24,554 nt of DNA from CAYXPG01 sp964564845. Its GTDB lineage: Bacteria; Planctomycetota; Phycisphaerae; Sedimentisphaerales; Anaerobacaceae. Below, piece after piece: positions 7,849 through 14,683 of the stretch. Every line of letters begins with the position of its first letter. Positions within the stretch are counted from its first letter, which is position 1. The position numbers were made by a program, and so were the translations under genes. A model generated the notes under the pieces. The model was not told the origin of the DNA. It worked only from the letters and a program-made list of their open reading frames with translations, and did no database searches. Where the stretch lies: the NCBI GenBank assembly GCA_964564845.1, contig CAZMCN010000015.1, positions 1-24,554 on the forward strand, written 5' to 3'.

Positions 7849-7975
7849 GGCGGGTGAAGATCAATCACAAGCGCAGGTAAAATCATTGATTATCGATTAT
7901 CCACAGGATGCCTTACGGCAGGCACAAAAATACGGATTTACACGGGCTTTTTTGACAAGATGGCCGGATTTGTAA
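7835..7975 (+). other. 46-codon ORF of unclear status after the rpoD terminator
   Basis: An ATG inside the terminator stem (7835) opens a frame to TAA at 7973-7975. The translation reads like protein after the first codons (DYPQDALRQAQKYGFTRAF), but there is no Shine-Dalgarno and the start lies in the terminator. It may be the remnant of a gene whose 5' part is lost, or chance. No family is recognised. Confidence 0.2.
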
Positions 7976-7995
7976 AAGGAAATAACTAATTGCCG

Positions 7996-8024
7996 TTGTC
8001 AGGTGCAAAAGGTTCTGTTATAAT
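7996..8024 (+). promoter_or_regulatory. Near-consensus sigma-70 promoter at the island edge
   Basis: TTGTCA at 7996-8001 and a perfect TATAAT at 8019-8024 are separated by the optimal 17 bases. Transcription should start near 8031, just ahead of the AAGGAG at 8036-8041. It is one of the two strongest promoters by eye in the window, yet only short ORFs lie downstream. Confidence 0.7.
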
Positions 8025-8052
8025 CCCATATCAAGAAGGAGCTTTATAGAGG

Positions 8053-8112
8053 ATGGATTCGCGTGTAATTGAAATAACGCCGGCAGCACTGAAGTGTAGA
8101 AATCCAGACTAA
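8053..8112 (+). CDS. 19-residue small ORF, possibly a 5' gene remnant
   Basis: ATG 8053 is preceded by AAGGAG (8036-8041, 11 bases away) and GAGG (8049-8052), and reads MDSRVIEITPAALKCRNPD before TAA at 8110-8112. It sits about 22 bases after the predicted transcription start. It is too short to assign. Its spacing and strong expression signals suggest either a leader peptide or the surviving start of a longer gene. The pattern RVIEITPAALKCRN is weakly like the N-terminus of the nearby methyltransferase (RLVSLTKGNLGNNH), a comparison by eye only. Confidence 0.35.
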   Translation: MDSRVIEITPAALKCRNPD

Positions 8113-8144
8113 AAGTTTTTGCTTTGTCTGACAGGAGCTATAAG

Positions 8145-8342
8145 ATGAACCGTGAAATGACAGACGAACAACTGGAAAGACAAGATTTCGTAGATAACGC
8201 GATTTTTTGCCTTATCCGAAACACAAATCCCACAGGTAAACCAATAGATTGGGACATTGAGATGATTGGGAATATTCGTGATGGGCTTGTGGGTGAGCTT
8301 GAGAAAAAGTTAGGCATTAGCGAGTTTGAAATATATCCATAA
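8145..8342 (+). CDS. 65-residue hypothetical protein
   Basis: ATG 8145 has CAGGAG (8132-8137) seven bases upstream, a good Shine-Dalgarno. It opens a 65-residue frame starting MNREMTDEQLERQ and ending GISEFEIYP. A TTG at 8124 in the same frame has no ribosome site and is rejected. The protein is acidic, probably soluble and helical, with one cysteine and no signal peptide. I recognise no domain. It lies 32 bases after the 19-codon ORF under the same strong promoter, and faces the restriction-modification operon, with which it converges. A role in that island is possible but not shown. Confidence 0.6.
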   Translation: MNREMTDEQLERQDFVDNAIFCLIRNTNPTGKPIDWDIEMIGNIRDGLVGELEKKLGISEFEIYP

Positions 8343-8475
8343 TAAAAATGGGAATTAGAAAGTCACGAACTCACCAGCGCAGATGATTGTTTTTTAACCG
8401 TAAGGTGGATAAGAAGACGTAAAGAAAAGCATTATTATGACAGACGTTGGTGGGTGCCGGGTCTTTCTATACTTT

Positions 8476-8895
8476 TTAGGTTTCACCTCGCGAAAGTATT
8501 GTTTTGAGACGTCGCAACACCCTTTCTGATTGACGAAGTTTGCATTGCCAAATAATTACAACGTGCCATCCTTCTCTTCGAAGTAATCGCGCTATTCGAA
8601 CGTCCCGCTTCCTATTATTTTCAATCTTTCTTTTCCAGAAAACTCTGTTGGTTTTTGGAAGTTTGGCTCTATTGCAACCTGAGTGATTATGCCAGAAACA
8701 TCCGTGTACGAATATAACCGTCCTTACAGAAGATACAACAAAGTCGGGCTCTCCGGGAAGAGACTTAACATTGCGCCTGTATTTAATCCGAAGTATGTGC
8801 AGTAACTTTGCAACCTTGTCCTCCGGCAGTGTCCCTCGATTTTTCACACGGGACATTATCTCGCGACGTTTGGTTTTGGTATAGATGTCAGCCAT
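8476..8895 (-). CDS. vsr: Very short patch repair (Vsr) endonuclease
   Basis: Vsr nicks DNA 5' of the T in T:G mismatches produced by deamination of 5-methylcytosine, starting repair to C:G. From ATG 8895 the product has 139 residues, the family length. Catalytic and zinc residues align almost number for number with the E. coli enzyme: D51 in LPGEPDFV, H64 and H69 in FVHGCFWHNH, zinc ligands H71, C74 and C118, and acidic D98. The N-terminal REIMSRVKNRGTLPE motif is also present. The usual IWEC motif reads IWQC here. A start at 8967 would overlap the HNH gene by 67 bases. ATG 8895 lies five bases after the HNH stop, with GGGA in the preceding gene end as ribosome site. It is the last gene of the operon. 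Confidence 0.93.
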   Translation of the reverse strand: MADIYTKTKRREIMSRVKNRGTLPEDKVAKLLHILRIKYRRNVKSLPGEPDFVVSSVRTVIFVHGCFWHNHSGCNRAKLPKTNRVFWKRKIENNRKRDVRIARLLRREGWHVVIIWQCKLRQSERVLRRLKTILSRGET

Positions 8896-8900
8896 GAAAA

Positions 8901-9821
8901 TTATCCCATGATATCCGGAGGGAGTTTCCTCCGTCCTGCGTGGACATCGTCGTGACATCTGCTGCATAGCACTACAAGGTTTTCCGGTACATTGGGGCCA
9001 CCATCAGCGTGCTCGGCAATATGATGCAGTTCGAGAATCCTCGGGTCTTTCCTGCTCCACTTTTGTCGACCCCATTTGCACAACTGACATGTACTATGGG
9101 CTCGCTCATAGACCAACTTTTGAACCTCAAACGGTATCCTTCGGTCATGGGGCTCAGCAATACGTTCATCACTCTCAAGAATATATTCACCCATTTTTAA
9201 ATCGGGGCGGCCTGTAAATCTTGTGGCTATTGCGTATCCCTCTTCCGTTCGCAACTCTCGTATACGCCTCCCAAATTCCTTTGCTTTAGCAACATAAGCC
9301 AATTCTTCGGTAGTAACTAACTCCCCCACATTCTCCAGAAAATATCGAAGCAAACGTCCTTTGCTACCTCCTTCTCTTTCTCTCCTAATCCTATTAGCTA
9401 TATGCCATCTTCGTGCCGCTGAAACGTCCGGCTTGGTCTCTAAAAGAAGATACTCGCTGGGTCTAAGTCGTATACCTGCTTCAGGGTCGTTACTGCAATC
9501 GGTAAGAATCTTATACCCATCTTGAATCCGTAGTTCACGGATGCGGCGGCCATATTCGGATATCCCAGATACGACCTCTAACTCTCTCGCAGAGATTATC
9601 ACTCCTACATTCTCTTGGAGGTATAACCGAATACGTTCACGGGCGGCAATGTTGGCGACATCGGGATTTGAGTTCACGCCGATTTTCTTTATCCCTACAC
9701 TCACTTTGACCAAGAGAAGGACTTTCTCTCGCCAAGAAAGCCCTTGGTAGTTTTTTCGATATTGTGCAAGCCTTTCTTCAACTTCCAAAACCAGTAACTC
9801 AACACTTGGTTTCTCACACAT
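8901..9821 (-). CDS. HNH restriction endonuclease with duplicated DNA-binding-like module
   Basis: This 306-residue protein is the probable cleavage subunit of the restriction-modification system. The C-terminal HNH nuclease has CxxC (C245, C248), the LELHHIAEHADGG core with H266-H267, the NLVVLCSRCHDDVH segment with N281, C286, C289 and H294. Two related segments precede it, residues 61-126 and 154-215. Each runs from a basic helix through NVG and EL to a shared GRRIRELR and DGY/EGY, then a loop ending in EYLL or EYIL; they look like tandem winged-helix-type units. ATG 9821 is chosen over 9914 because it overlaps the methyltransferase by only eight bases and has AGAGG six bases upstream. The recognition sequence cannot be read from the protein. 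Confidence 0.85.
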   Translation of the reverse strand: MCEKPSVELLVLEVEERLAQYRKNYQGLSWREKVLLLVKVSVGIKKIGVNSNPDVANIAARERIRLYLQENVGVIISARELEVVSGISEYGRRIRELRIQDGYKILTDCSNDPEAGIRLRPSEYLLLETKPDVSAARRWHIANRIRREREGGSKGRLLRYFLENVGELVTTEELAYVAKAKEFGRRIRELRTEEGYAIATRFTGRPDLKMGEYILESDERIAEPHDRRIPFEVQKLVYERAHSTCQLCKWGRQKWSRKDPRILELHHIAEHADGGPNVPENLVVLCSRCHDDVHAGRRKLPPDIMG

Positions 9822-11277
9822 AGGCAACCTCTGTCTTTCTTCGTCTTCTCGCCATATTGTTCTTTTGCCATTTCTTAATTTCTCTGATAGCAGTAAGCCC
9901 GATCTGATATGCAAGGGGAGGCGGTACAGCGTTACCTATTTGTATTCCTACCTCTATCTTTTTCCCTATGAATTCAAAATCGTCGTCAAACCCCTGCAAG
10001 CGTGCGGCTTCTCTATGCGTAATAGGTCGATGTTCTATCGGATGCAAATACCGACCTTTCTCCGGCTTGTAAAACTCGGTACGTATTGTAACTGATGGTC
10101 TATCCCACCAAAGTCGTCCGAAAAGGTCGGTACCTCCCTTAATTTTCTTCTTCCAACAATTCGGCATCAGTGACACTGGAAGATCCCAACGATTTCCTCC
10201 GGGTGGAATGCAACGATACCTCTGTATTGACATTTCCGTTGGGTTGCGCCCGATATGCCAGTTTTGTCCGTCTGGAGCCGCAGGGAGATCTCCAATAGAA
10301 TCTCTTACAGTTCTCCACAGTGGCAGCTTTCTATTCTCGAATGTCGGTATCTCATCAGGGCTCCGATGTGTTGGTTTTGGAAAAACCGGCGAGCCGATTC
10401 TGCTTCCAATCACAAACGCTCTTTTACGTTGCTGGGGTGTTCCATAATCTGCCGCGTTTAGAATATGGCCTTCAACATCAAACCCTATTCTTTGAGCTAC
10501 CTTGCATATCTCTTGGAACTCCGCAGATTTCAGTAATGGGGGGACATTCTCCATGACAAAAATAAAAGGCATCGCATCCTTGACAGCGCGTAGGAAATGT
10601 CGCCACAACTGACGTCGTGGGTCGTTTGGAACTCGTTCACCTAAGTTGCTAAAACCTTGGCATGGAGGGCCACCGACAAGAAGACCACACAATGGAAATA
10701 CCTCGACTTCTTGTATAGCGCATTGAAGAACACGTGGACTTATGTTGGCTTTGAATGTTTCACAACAAGACGCGTCCCACTCAACTGCCAACAAGTTCTG
10801 AAATCCCGCCTTCTTTAACCCAATCGACATGCCCCCACATCCGGCAAAGAGGTCTATTACGGTGGGCTTTTTGTGGTTGATTTCCGGCCAGTGTTTGGGA
10901 ATGATCGCTCCCTCGCGAACATTTTTGCTTTCGAATGGATAAATTCTGCATGTATACTTATCGAGTTTTTCTATAGCGACCACATCACCTTCACAAAGCT
11001 TGTGCTTCTCAAAGAATCTCCTCACCCACTTACGGTTGCGAAAGAAATTACGTGGTTTACCGTTAGCGCCGTTGATCCCAATATCCGTGTGTATCGGTTC
11101 ATTAAGACCCTCAACAACAAGGGTAAGCTTTTTCCCGACACCTTTTTTTTTGTTCGACTTACCATAGCAGTCCTTCGGGAAGAAATCATGATGCCCACTA
11201 AGGTAGATATGATTGTTTCCCAAATTTCCCTTAGTTAAGGAGACCAGCCTCTTTCTATCGCTTACGTCACCACTCAT
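9814..11277 (-). CDS. DNA (cytosine-5) methyltransferase with extra N-terminal domain
   Basis: This 487-residue enzyme methylates cytosine at C5 and should protect host DNA from the adjacent HNH nuclease. The motifs are in canonical order: I (VIDLFAGCGGMSIGL, 140-154), IV (VGGPPCQGFS, with nucleophile C206), VI (VMENVPP, 241-247), VIII (YGTPQQRKRAF, 278-288), IX (SVTIRT with EAARLQGF, 395-430) and X (QIGNAVPPPLA, 446-456). The target-recognition region lies between VIII and IX (about 295-390). Residues 10-115 precede the catalytic domain and include HHDFFPKDCYG and FFRNRKWVRRFFE. I suspect an additional DNA-binding domain, perhaps pseudobarrel-like. It is first of the operon, with TAGGA upstream of ATG 11277 and a possible promoter beyond. 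Confidence 0.94.
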   Translation of the reverse strand: MSGDVSDRKRLVSLTKGNLGNNHIYLSGHHDFFPKDCYGKSNKKKGVGKKLTLVVEGLNEPIHTDIGINGANGKPRNFFRNRKWVRRFFEKHKLCEGDVVAIEKLDKYTCRIYPFESKNVREGAIIPKHWPEINHKKPTVIDLFAGCGGMSIGLKKAGFQNLLAVEWDASCCETFKANISPRVLQCAIQEVEVFPLCGLLVGGPPCQGFSNLGERVPNDPRRQLWRHFLRAVKDAMPFIFVMENVPPLLKSAEFQEICKVAQRIGFDVEGHILNAADYGTPQQRKRAFVIGSRIGSPVFPKPTHRSPDEIPTFENRKLPLWRTVRDSIGDLPAAPDGQNWHIGRNPTEMSIQRYRCIPPGGNRWDLPVSLMPNCWKKKIKGGTDLFGRLWWDRPSVTIRTEFYKPEKGRYLHPIEHRPITHREAARLQGFDDDFEFIGKKIEVGIQIGNAVPPPLAYQIGLTAIREIKKWQKNNMARRRRKTEVAYV

Positions 11278-11313
11278 TAGTTAATTCCTACAGAACAAAA
11301 TCGCAACTTACAT

Positions 11314-11341
11314 ATTTTATCATTGGTCGTCGAATATACAA
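11314..11341 (-). promoter_or_regulatory. Possible promoter of the restriction-modification operon
   Basis: On the minus strand TTGTAT (11341-11336) and TAAAAT (11319-11314) are separated by 16 bases. The predicted start is about 30 bases before the methyltransferase ATG. Matches are moderate in both boxes. Read-through from the FAA gene upstream is also possible, since no terminator is visible between them. Confidence 0.4.
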
Positions 11342-11377
11342 GCATTCCAGTTATGATATTTTTTTAAGCAAAGGGTT

Positions 11378-12313
11378 CTATTTCAATGGTTCGTAGAATT
11401 TTTTGGGTTTTTGGCTGAGGGTGTTTTTTAGTGTGCCGAGGTTTTCGATGGTGCATTCGATAACGTCGCCTGGCTGTAAGTAATTGCCGGTGGCCTTTGC
11501 TACGCCGGCAGGCGTGCCGGTGGCAATAATATCGCCCGGCTCGAGCGTCATTAAATGGCTTAAAAAGGAAACAATATCGGCTACCGAGTAAATCATCTGC
11601 GAAGTATTGGCGTTCTGGCGGATTTGGCCGTTGACAGATAGAGATATATCGAGGTTATGGGGGTCGTTAATCTGGTCTGCTGTGAGCAGGAACGGTCCTA
11701 TTGGCAGGAAGCCATCAGCCCATTTACCGTTTAGCCAGTCATAGAACTCGTCCCAGGGTCGTTTTTTGCGGTTTTTTGCGAAGGTTACACTGCGAGCGGA
11801 AATGTCGTTGGCGATGGTGTAGCCGGCGATGAATTGTGGGGCGTCGTCCGGCTTTACAGATTTGGCTTCTTTACCGATGACGACGGCCAGTTCTACTTCG
11901 TAATCAATTTCTTTGCTGTAAGGCGGCCAGGGTATTTGTGTATCTGGGCCGATAACGGCGGTTGGTGGCATAAGAAACGGTCTTGGTACGGTAGATTGTC
12001 GTGGTGAATATGACAGGCCGAGTTCGCGTCCGACCTCTTTGATGTGTTGGGAGTAGTTTCCTGCCAGGGCAAGCAGCTTTGACGGACGGGGGATTGGCGC
12101 CAGGAGTTTTACCGAGTCAAGAGGGGTGTAAAAATCTGCGACGTCTGCCAGTTCGGCCAGTTTTGCAAGGCAGGATTGGCCTCTTTGTAAAATTTCCTTT
12201 ACGCTTCGAGGCGGATTCGGGCCATTCCAGGCGGATGGGATGTCGAGCAGGCCGTCAGGAGTAAGGATTGCCGATGAGATTGACTCGTTTCTGGAATATG
12301 TAATTAGTTTCAT
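11378..12313 (-). CDS. Fumarylacetoacetate hydrolase (FAH) family protein
   Basis: Members of this family hydrolyse, decarboxylate or isomerise acyl-pyruvate-like and related carboxylic acids, using one divalent metal. The 311-residue product has an N-terminal FAA lead domain (1-70), then KLLALAGNYSQHIKEVG, and the catalytic barrel. The metal ligands are visible as E139 and E141 in EIDYEVELAVVIG and D170 in YTIANDISAR. DIIATGTPAG (261-270) and a terminal PGDVIECTIENLG complete the signature. The substrate is not decidable; 2-hydroxyhepta-2,4-diene-1,7-dioate isomerase or acylpyruvase-type activity is common for this subgroup. ATG 12313 has GAAAGG ten bases upstream. The gene diverges from the coiled-coil protein gene. 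Confidence 0.9.
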   Translation of the reverse strand: MKLITYSRNESISSAILTPDGLLDIPSAWNGPNPPRSVKEILQRGQSCLAKLAELADVADFYTPLDSVKLLAPIPRPSKLLALAGNYSQHIKEVGRELGLSYSPRQSTVPRPFLMPPTAVIGPDTQIPWPPYSKEIDYEVELAVVIGKEAKSVKPDDAPQFIAGYTIANDISARSVTFAKNRKKRPWDEFYDWLNGKWADGFLPIGPFLLTADQINDPHNLDISLSVNGQIRQNANTSQMIYSVADIVSFLSHLMTLEPGDIIATGTPAGVAKATGNYLQPGDVIECTIENLGTLKNTLSQKPKKFYEPLK

Positions 12314-12373
12314 TTGTCGGCCTTTCAGATTGCGGCAAAATGCGGGTGTAATAGTAACAAAAATAATTTACAT

Positions 12374-12402
12374 TTGCAGCAGGAAAACGTTTTTAATATA
12401 AT
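12374..12402 (+). promoter_or_regulatory. Strong sigma-70 promoter for the coiled-coil protein
   Basis: TTGCAG at 12374-12379, a 17-base spacer and a perfect TATAAT at 12397-12402 lie 47 bases before the ATG at 12449. The position, in the divergent interval, fits the downstream plus-strand gene. Confidence 0.7.
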
Positions 12403-12448
12403 CTGTCTTTGGTTAAGAAGGGTATGTGGAATTAAAGGGCTTTGAAAA

Positions 12449-13252
12449 ATGGCTTTGAAGGAGTTCTGGTCGAAAACAAGCAGCTGGCTGCGTTCTCAGC
12501 GATTGTCAAGCGGTGCAGATTATTCCGGGCAGATAGACGACGAAGGTCTAATCAGCACGAGTGAGGATGCTGTGGAGCCCTCCAGGGAGAAACAGACAGG
12601 CCAAGGCGTTATTGAAGAGGAAGACGAAAAGGCCCAGCAGAGCGACAAAGTTGTAGTAAAGGCGGTTCAGCCGAGCGGTAAGACCGAATCGCTTGAAAAA
12701 TTGCAGGAGGGTTTTAATGAACTGATTGGTCAGCTTAAAGGCATCAATGAGAACCTGAACCGTCAGATTAGTCAGCACGAGGGTTTGATGGACCAGATGA
12801 ATAAGCTGCCGAGATTGATGGAGAGTTTTCCGGATGTTGTGGCCAATCAAAAGGAGCTGACCGAGCAGATGCTCGAGCAGTTAAAGGCGACCGCTACCAA
12901 AAATCAGCAGTTTATTGAAGCCGTTGAAAAGATACCGACTGAGAGCGCTAAACAAACTGACGCTTTGTCGAATATCGACCATCAGCTTGCCGCTGCAGCC
13001 GATACGGATGTTCAGATGGCTGGGAATTTTAATAAGTTCACCGAGAGTCTGGACAAACTGGACCAGAGCACTGTAAGTCATACCGATGCTATTTGCCAGA
13101 TGAGCAAGACCTTTGCCGCCAGCGACAGGTATCTGAAATACATAATGTCTCGGCAGCGCAAAAGCTTTATGTGGGTGTTTATCATTGCGATGGTGGTTTG
13201 CACCTTGGCCATTTTGATAATGGCGGGAATAATTATTTATCTAAAGCAGTAA
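12449..13252 (+). CDS. Tail-anchored coiled-coil protein of unknown function
   Basis: The 267-residue product has no signal peptide. Its N-terminal 70 residues are polar and acidic. Residues of roughly 70-225 are helical, with Gln/Glu/Lys/Leu spacing that suggests a long coiled coil; it includes loose repeats such as NRQISQHEGLMDQMNKLP and QTDALSNIDHQLAAAADTD. A single hydrophobic helix near residues 240-262 (WVFIIAMVVCTLAILIMAG) ends the protein, followed by only a few residues. The layout predicts a cytoplasmic rod held at the membrane by its C-terminus. The pattern recalls the signalling helices of methyl-accepting proteins, but there is no sensor or conserved hairpin tip, so I do not call it a chemoreceptor. 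AAGGG lies about ten bases before ATG 12449. Confidence 0.75.
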   Translation: MALKEFWSKTSSWLRSQRLSSGADYSGQIDDEGLISTSEDAVEPSREKQTGQGVIEEEDEKAQQSDKVVVKAVQPSGKTESLEKLQEGFNELIGQLKGINENLNRQISQHEGLMDQMNKLPRLMESFPDVVANQKELTEQMLEQLKATATKNQQFIEAVEKIPTESAKQTDALSNIDHQLAAAADTDVQMAGNFNKFTESLDKLDQSTVSHTDAICQMSKTFAASDRYLKYIMSRQRKSFMWVFIIAMVVCTLAILIMAGIIIYLKQ

Positions 13253-13335
13253 TAATTTTTGTTTTTAGCTTGAAGAGCAGCAAGCGGTCTGCTACAAACT
13301 CGGCAGAGAAGCTCTTTGAAAATAAGATAACCTGG

Positions 13336-13560
13336 CTGCAGGTCCGAGAGCATAATGCTTTTGGATAGTCAAACGGGAATACGGTTCAAGACCGTAACGG
13401 ACGCGCCGCTGTGAGCGTCTGCTCCGAGATGGTTCGGAAATCCGAGGGACGTTTGTCCACTGTCCGGGAGGTGTTTTTTGTGGTGATAATACGAAGTGCA
13501 AAAAACAGTACCGGATGGGAAGGAGTCCTGAGGTAAGACGCAAGTCAGAAAACCTGCCTG
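13336..13560 (+). ncRNA. Cobalamin riboswitch (aptamer)
   Basis: The conserved elements appear in order. P1 5' arm GCAGGT (13338-13343) pairs with ACCTGC (13552-13557). GGGAA (13375-13379) is followed by the CGGTTCAAGACCG hairpin (13383-13395) and by ACGGACGCGCCGCTGTGAG, the adenosylcobalamin-type core. CCACTG (13457-13462) and GGGAAGG (13517-13523) come next. The B12 box GTCAGAAAACCTGCC (13544-13558) closes the aptamer. Cobalamin riboswitches normally repress cobalamin uptake or synthesis genes when the cofactor binds. The promoter is uncertain; TTGAAG (13270-13275) and TACAAA (13293-13298) with 17-base spacing is a weak candidate. Confidence 0.93.
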
Positions 13561-13641
13561 TGGTTAGCTGTATATATTGTGTTCTCGCGACGTGGAGCGC
13601 AGTGCGTCCCCTTTTTGTGGTATAGCTTTCGACAGCCGAAG

Positions 13642-13678
13642 CCGCTGTTTCCAGTCGTGGGAACGGCGGTTTTTTTTT
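13642..13678 (+). terminator. Intrinsic terminator in the riboswitch expression platform
   Basis: CCGCTGTTTCC (13642-13652) pairs fully with GGGAACGGCGG (13659-13669, two G-U pairs) around a six-base loop and is followed by nine T residues. It lies 82 bases after the aptamer and 150 bases before the first gene, which fits premature termination when cobalamin is bound. A smaller GACGT/GCGTC pairing between aptamer and terminator may be part of the switch. Confidence 0.88.
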
Positions 13679-13827
13679 ATTATTTTTTGTCGGGGCCCTC
13701 GCGTCAAGGGCAGGATAAGGGAAGGAGGCAGAAGAAACTAAAAACTGAAAGCTAAAAGCTCAAAAATGAGGAAGAAAAGTGTTCTGAGAAGAAATTTGTA
13801 ATTTTTTGAATTGAAAGAGAGAGAAAT

Positions 13828-14607
13828 ATGGCTTCGAGGAAGTTGAAAAGTTTAGTTTGTGTTATTGGTGTTTTTTCGATGGCAGTCGCTGCAAGCGCTG
13901 CAATAGTGACCGATTTCGAGGATTTGTCTCTAGCAGCTGAATCCTACTGGAACGGTTCAGATGAGTCAGGTGGTTTTGCCAGTGGAGGTGCGTGGTTTAA
14001 CAATAATTATAATGCTACATACGATTCCTGGGACGGCTTTTCTTATTCGAATGTCACCGACACTGTAACGAGCGGAATGGCCGGTCAGTATAACGCCATC
14101 ACCGGAGTTGGCCAGTCCGGCTCAGATAATTACGGTATAGGTTACGTGGGCTGGGACGAGCCGCCTACCATTACGCTGGATACAGCCGATATTATTAACG
14201 GTTTGTATGCAACAAATAATAACTACACTTACTATTCGATGCTCAACGGTGATGCCTTCGCCAAAAAGTTTGGCGGCCAAGGCGGCGACGACCCCGACTG
14301 GTTTCTGTTGACCATTACCGGCACAGACCTCGGCGGCGTTGTAACCGGTACGGTTGACTTCTACCTGGCTGATTATCGCTTTGGCGATGACAGTCAAGAT
14401 TACATCGTCAACACATGGGAATATGTTGATTTGACTTTATTGGGTGTGGTAAAGACTCTGGAATTCACTTTAAGTTCCAGTGATGTCAGTGAGTGGGGTA
14501 TGAATACGCCGGCATATTTTGCGCTGGACAGTGTCGTTCCTGAACCGGCTGCTATGGCGCTGTTTGGCCTTGGCAGCTTATTCCTTGTCAGGCGAAGAAG
14601 AGGATAA
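13828..14607 (+). CDS. DUF4465-like exported protein with PEP-CTERM sorting signal
   Basis: The 259-residue precursor has a signal peptide (basic MASRKLK, hydrophobic core, cleavage likely after ASA near residue 24). The body matches DUF4465 as I know it: TDFEDLSL and YWNG, GGAWFNN, WDGFSYSN, GDAFAKKFGG, then DFYLADYRF, DYIVNTWEYVDLTLLG and SSSDVSEWGMNTPAYFALD. A PEP-CTERM tail follows immediately: VPEP at 237-240, one hydrophobic helix and RRRR at the end. An exosortase encoded elsewhere should process it for export to the surface. DUF4465 proteins are, as I recall, frequent in cobalamin-riboswitch loci of Bacteroidetes. Here the riboswitch lies directly upstream, so cobamide binding at the surface is the leading idea. 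Ribosome site GAGAGAGA precedes ATG 13828. Confidence 0.86.
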   Translation: MASRKLKSLVCVIGVFSMAVAASAAIVTDFEDLSLAAESYWNGSDESGGFASGGAWFNNNYNATYDSWDGFSYSNVTDTVTSGMAGQYNAITGVGQSGSDNYGIGYVGWDEPPTITLDTADIINGLYATNNNYTYYSMLNGDAFAKKFGGQGGDDPDWFLLTITGTDLGGVVTGTVDFYLADYRFGDDSQDYIVNTWEYVDLTLLGVVKTLEFTLSSSDVSEWGMNTPAYFALDSVVPEPAAMALFGLGSLFLVRRRRG

Positions 14608-14625
14608 GTTTCTGTATATTTCGGG

Positions 14626-14652
14626 GTGTCGGTAAAGATGCTTTGCCGGCAC
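14626..14652 (+). other. Intergenic hairpin between the first two surface-protein genes
   Basis: GTGTCGGTAAAG (14626-14637) pairs with CTTTGCCGGCAC (14641-14652), 12 pairs including two G-U, around a three-base loop. It is followed by TTGCGTTTTACT, a weak T tract. It may act as a partial terminator or protect the 3' end of the upstream message, so that the PEP-CTERM gene is expressed above the next gene. Confidence 0.5.
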
Positions 14653-14683
14653 TTGCGTTTTACTCTTGTGAGGTAAAACAGTA

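Noticed and set aside
7849..8475. Insertion sequence or attachment site flanking the R-M island
   Set aside because: I looked for terminal inverted repeats, direct repeats shared with 11278-11377, tRNA fragments and transposase pieces and saw none by eye.
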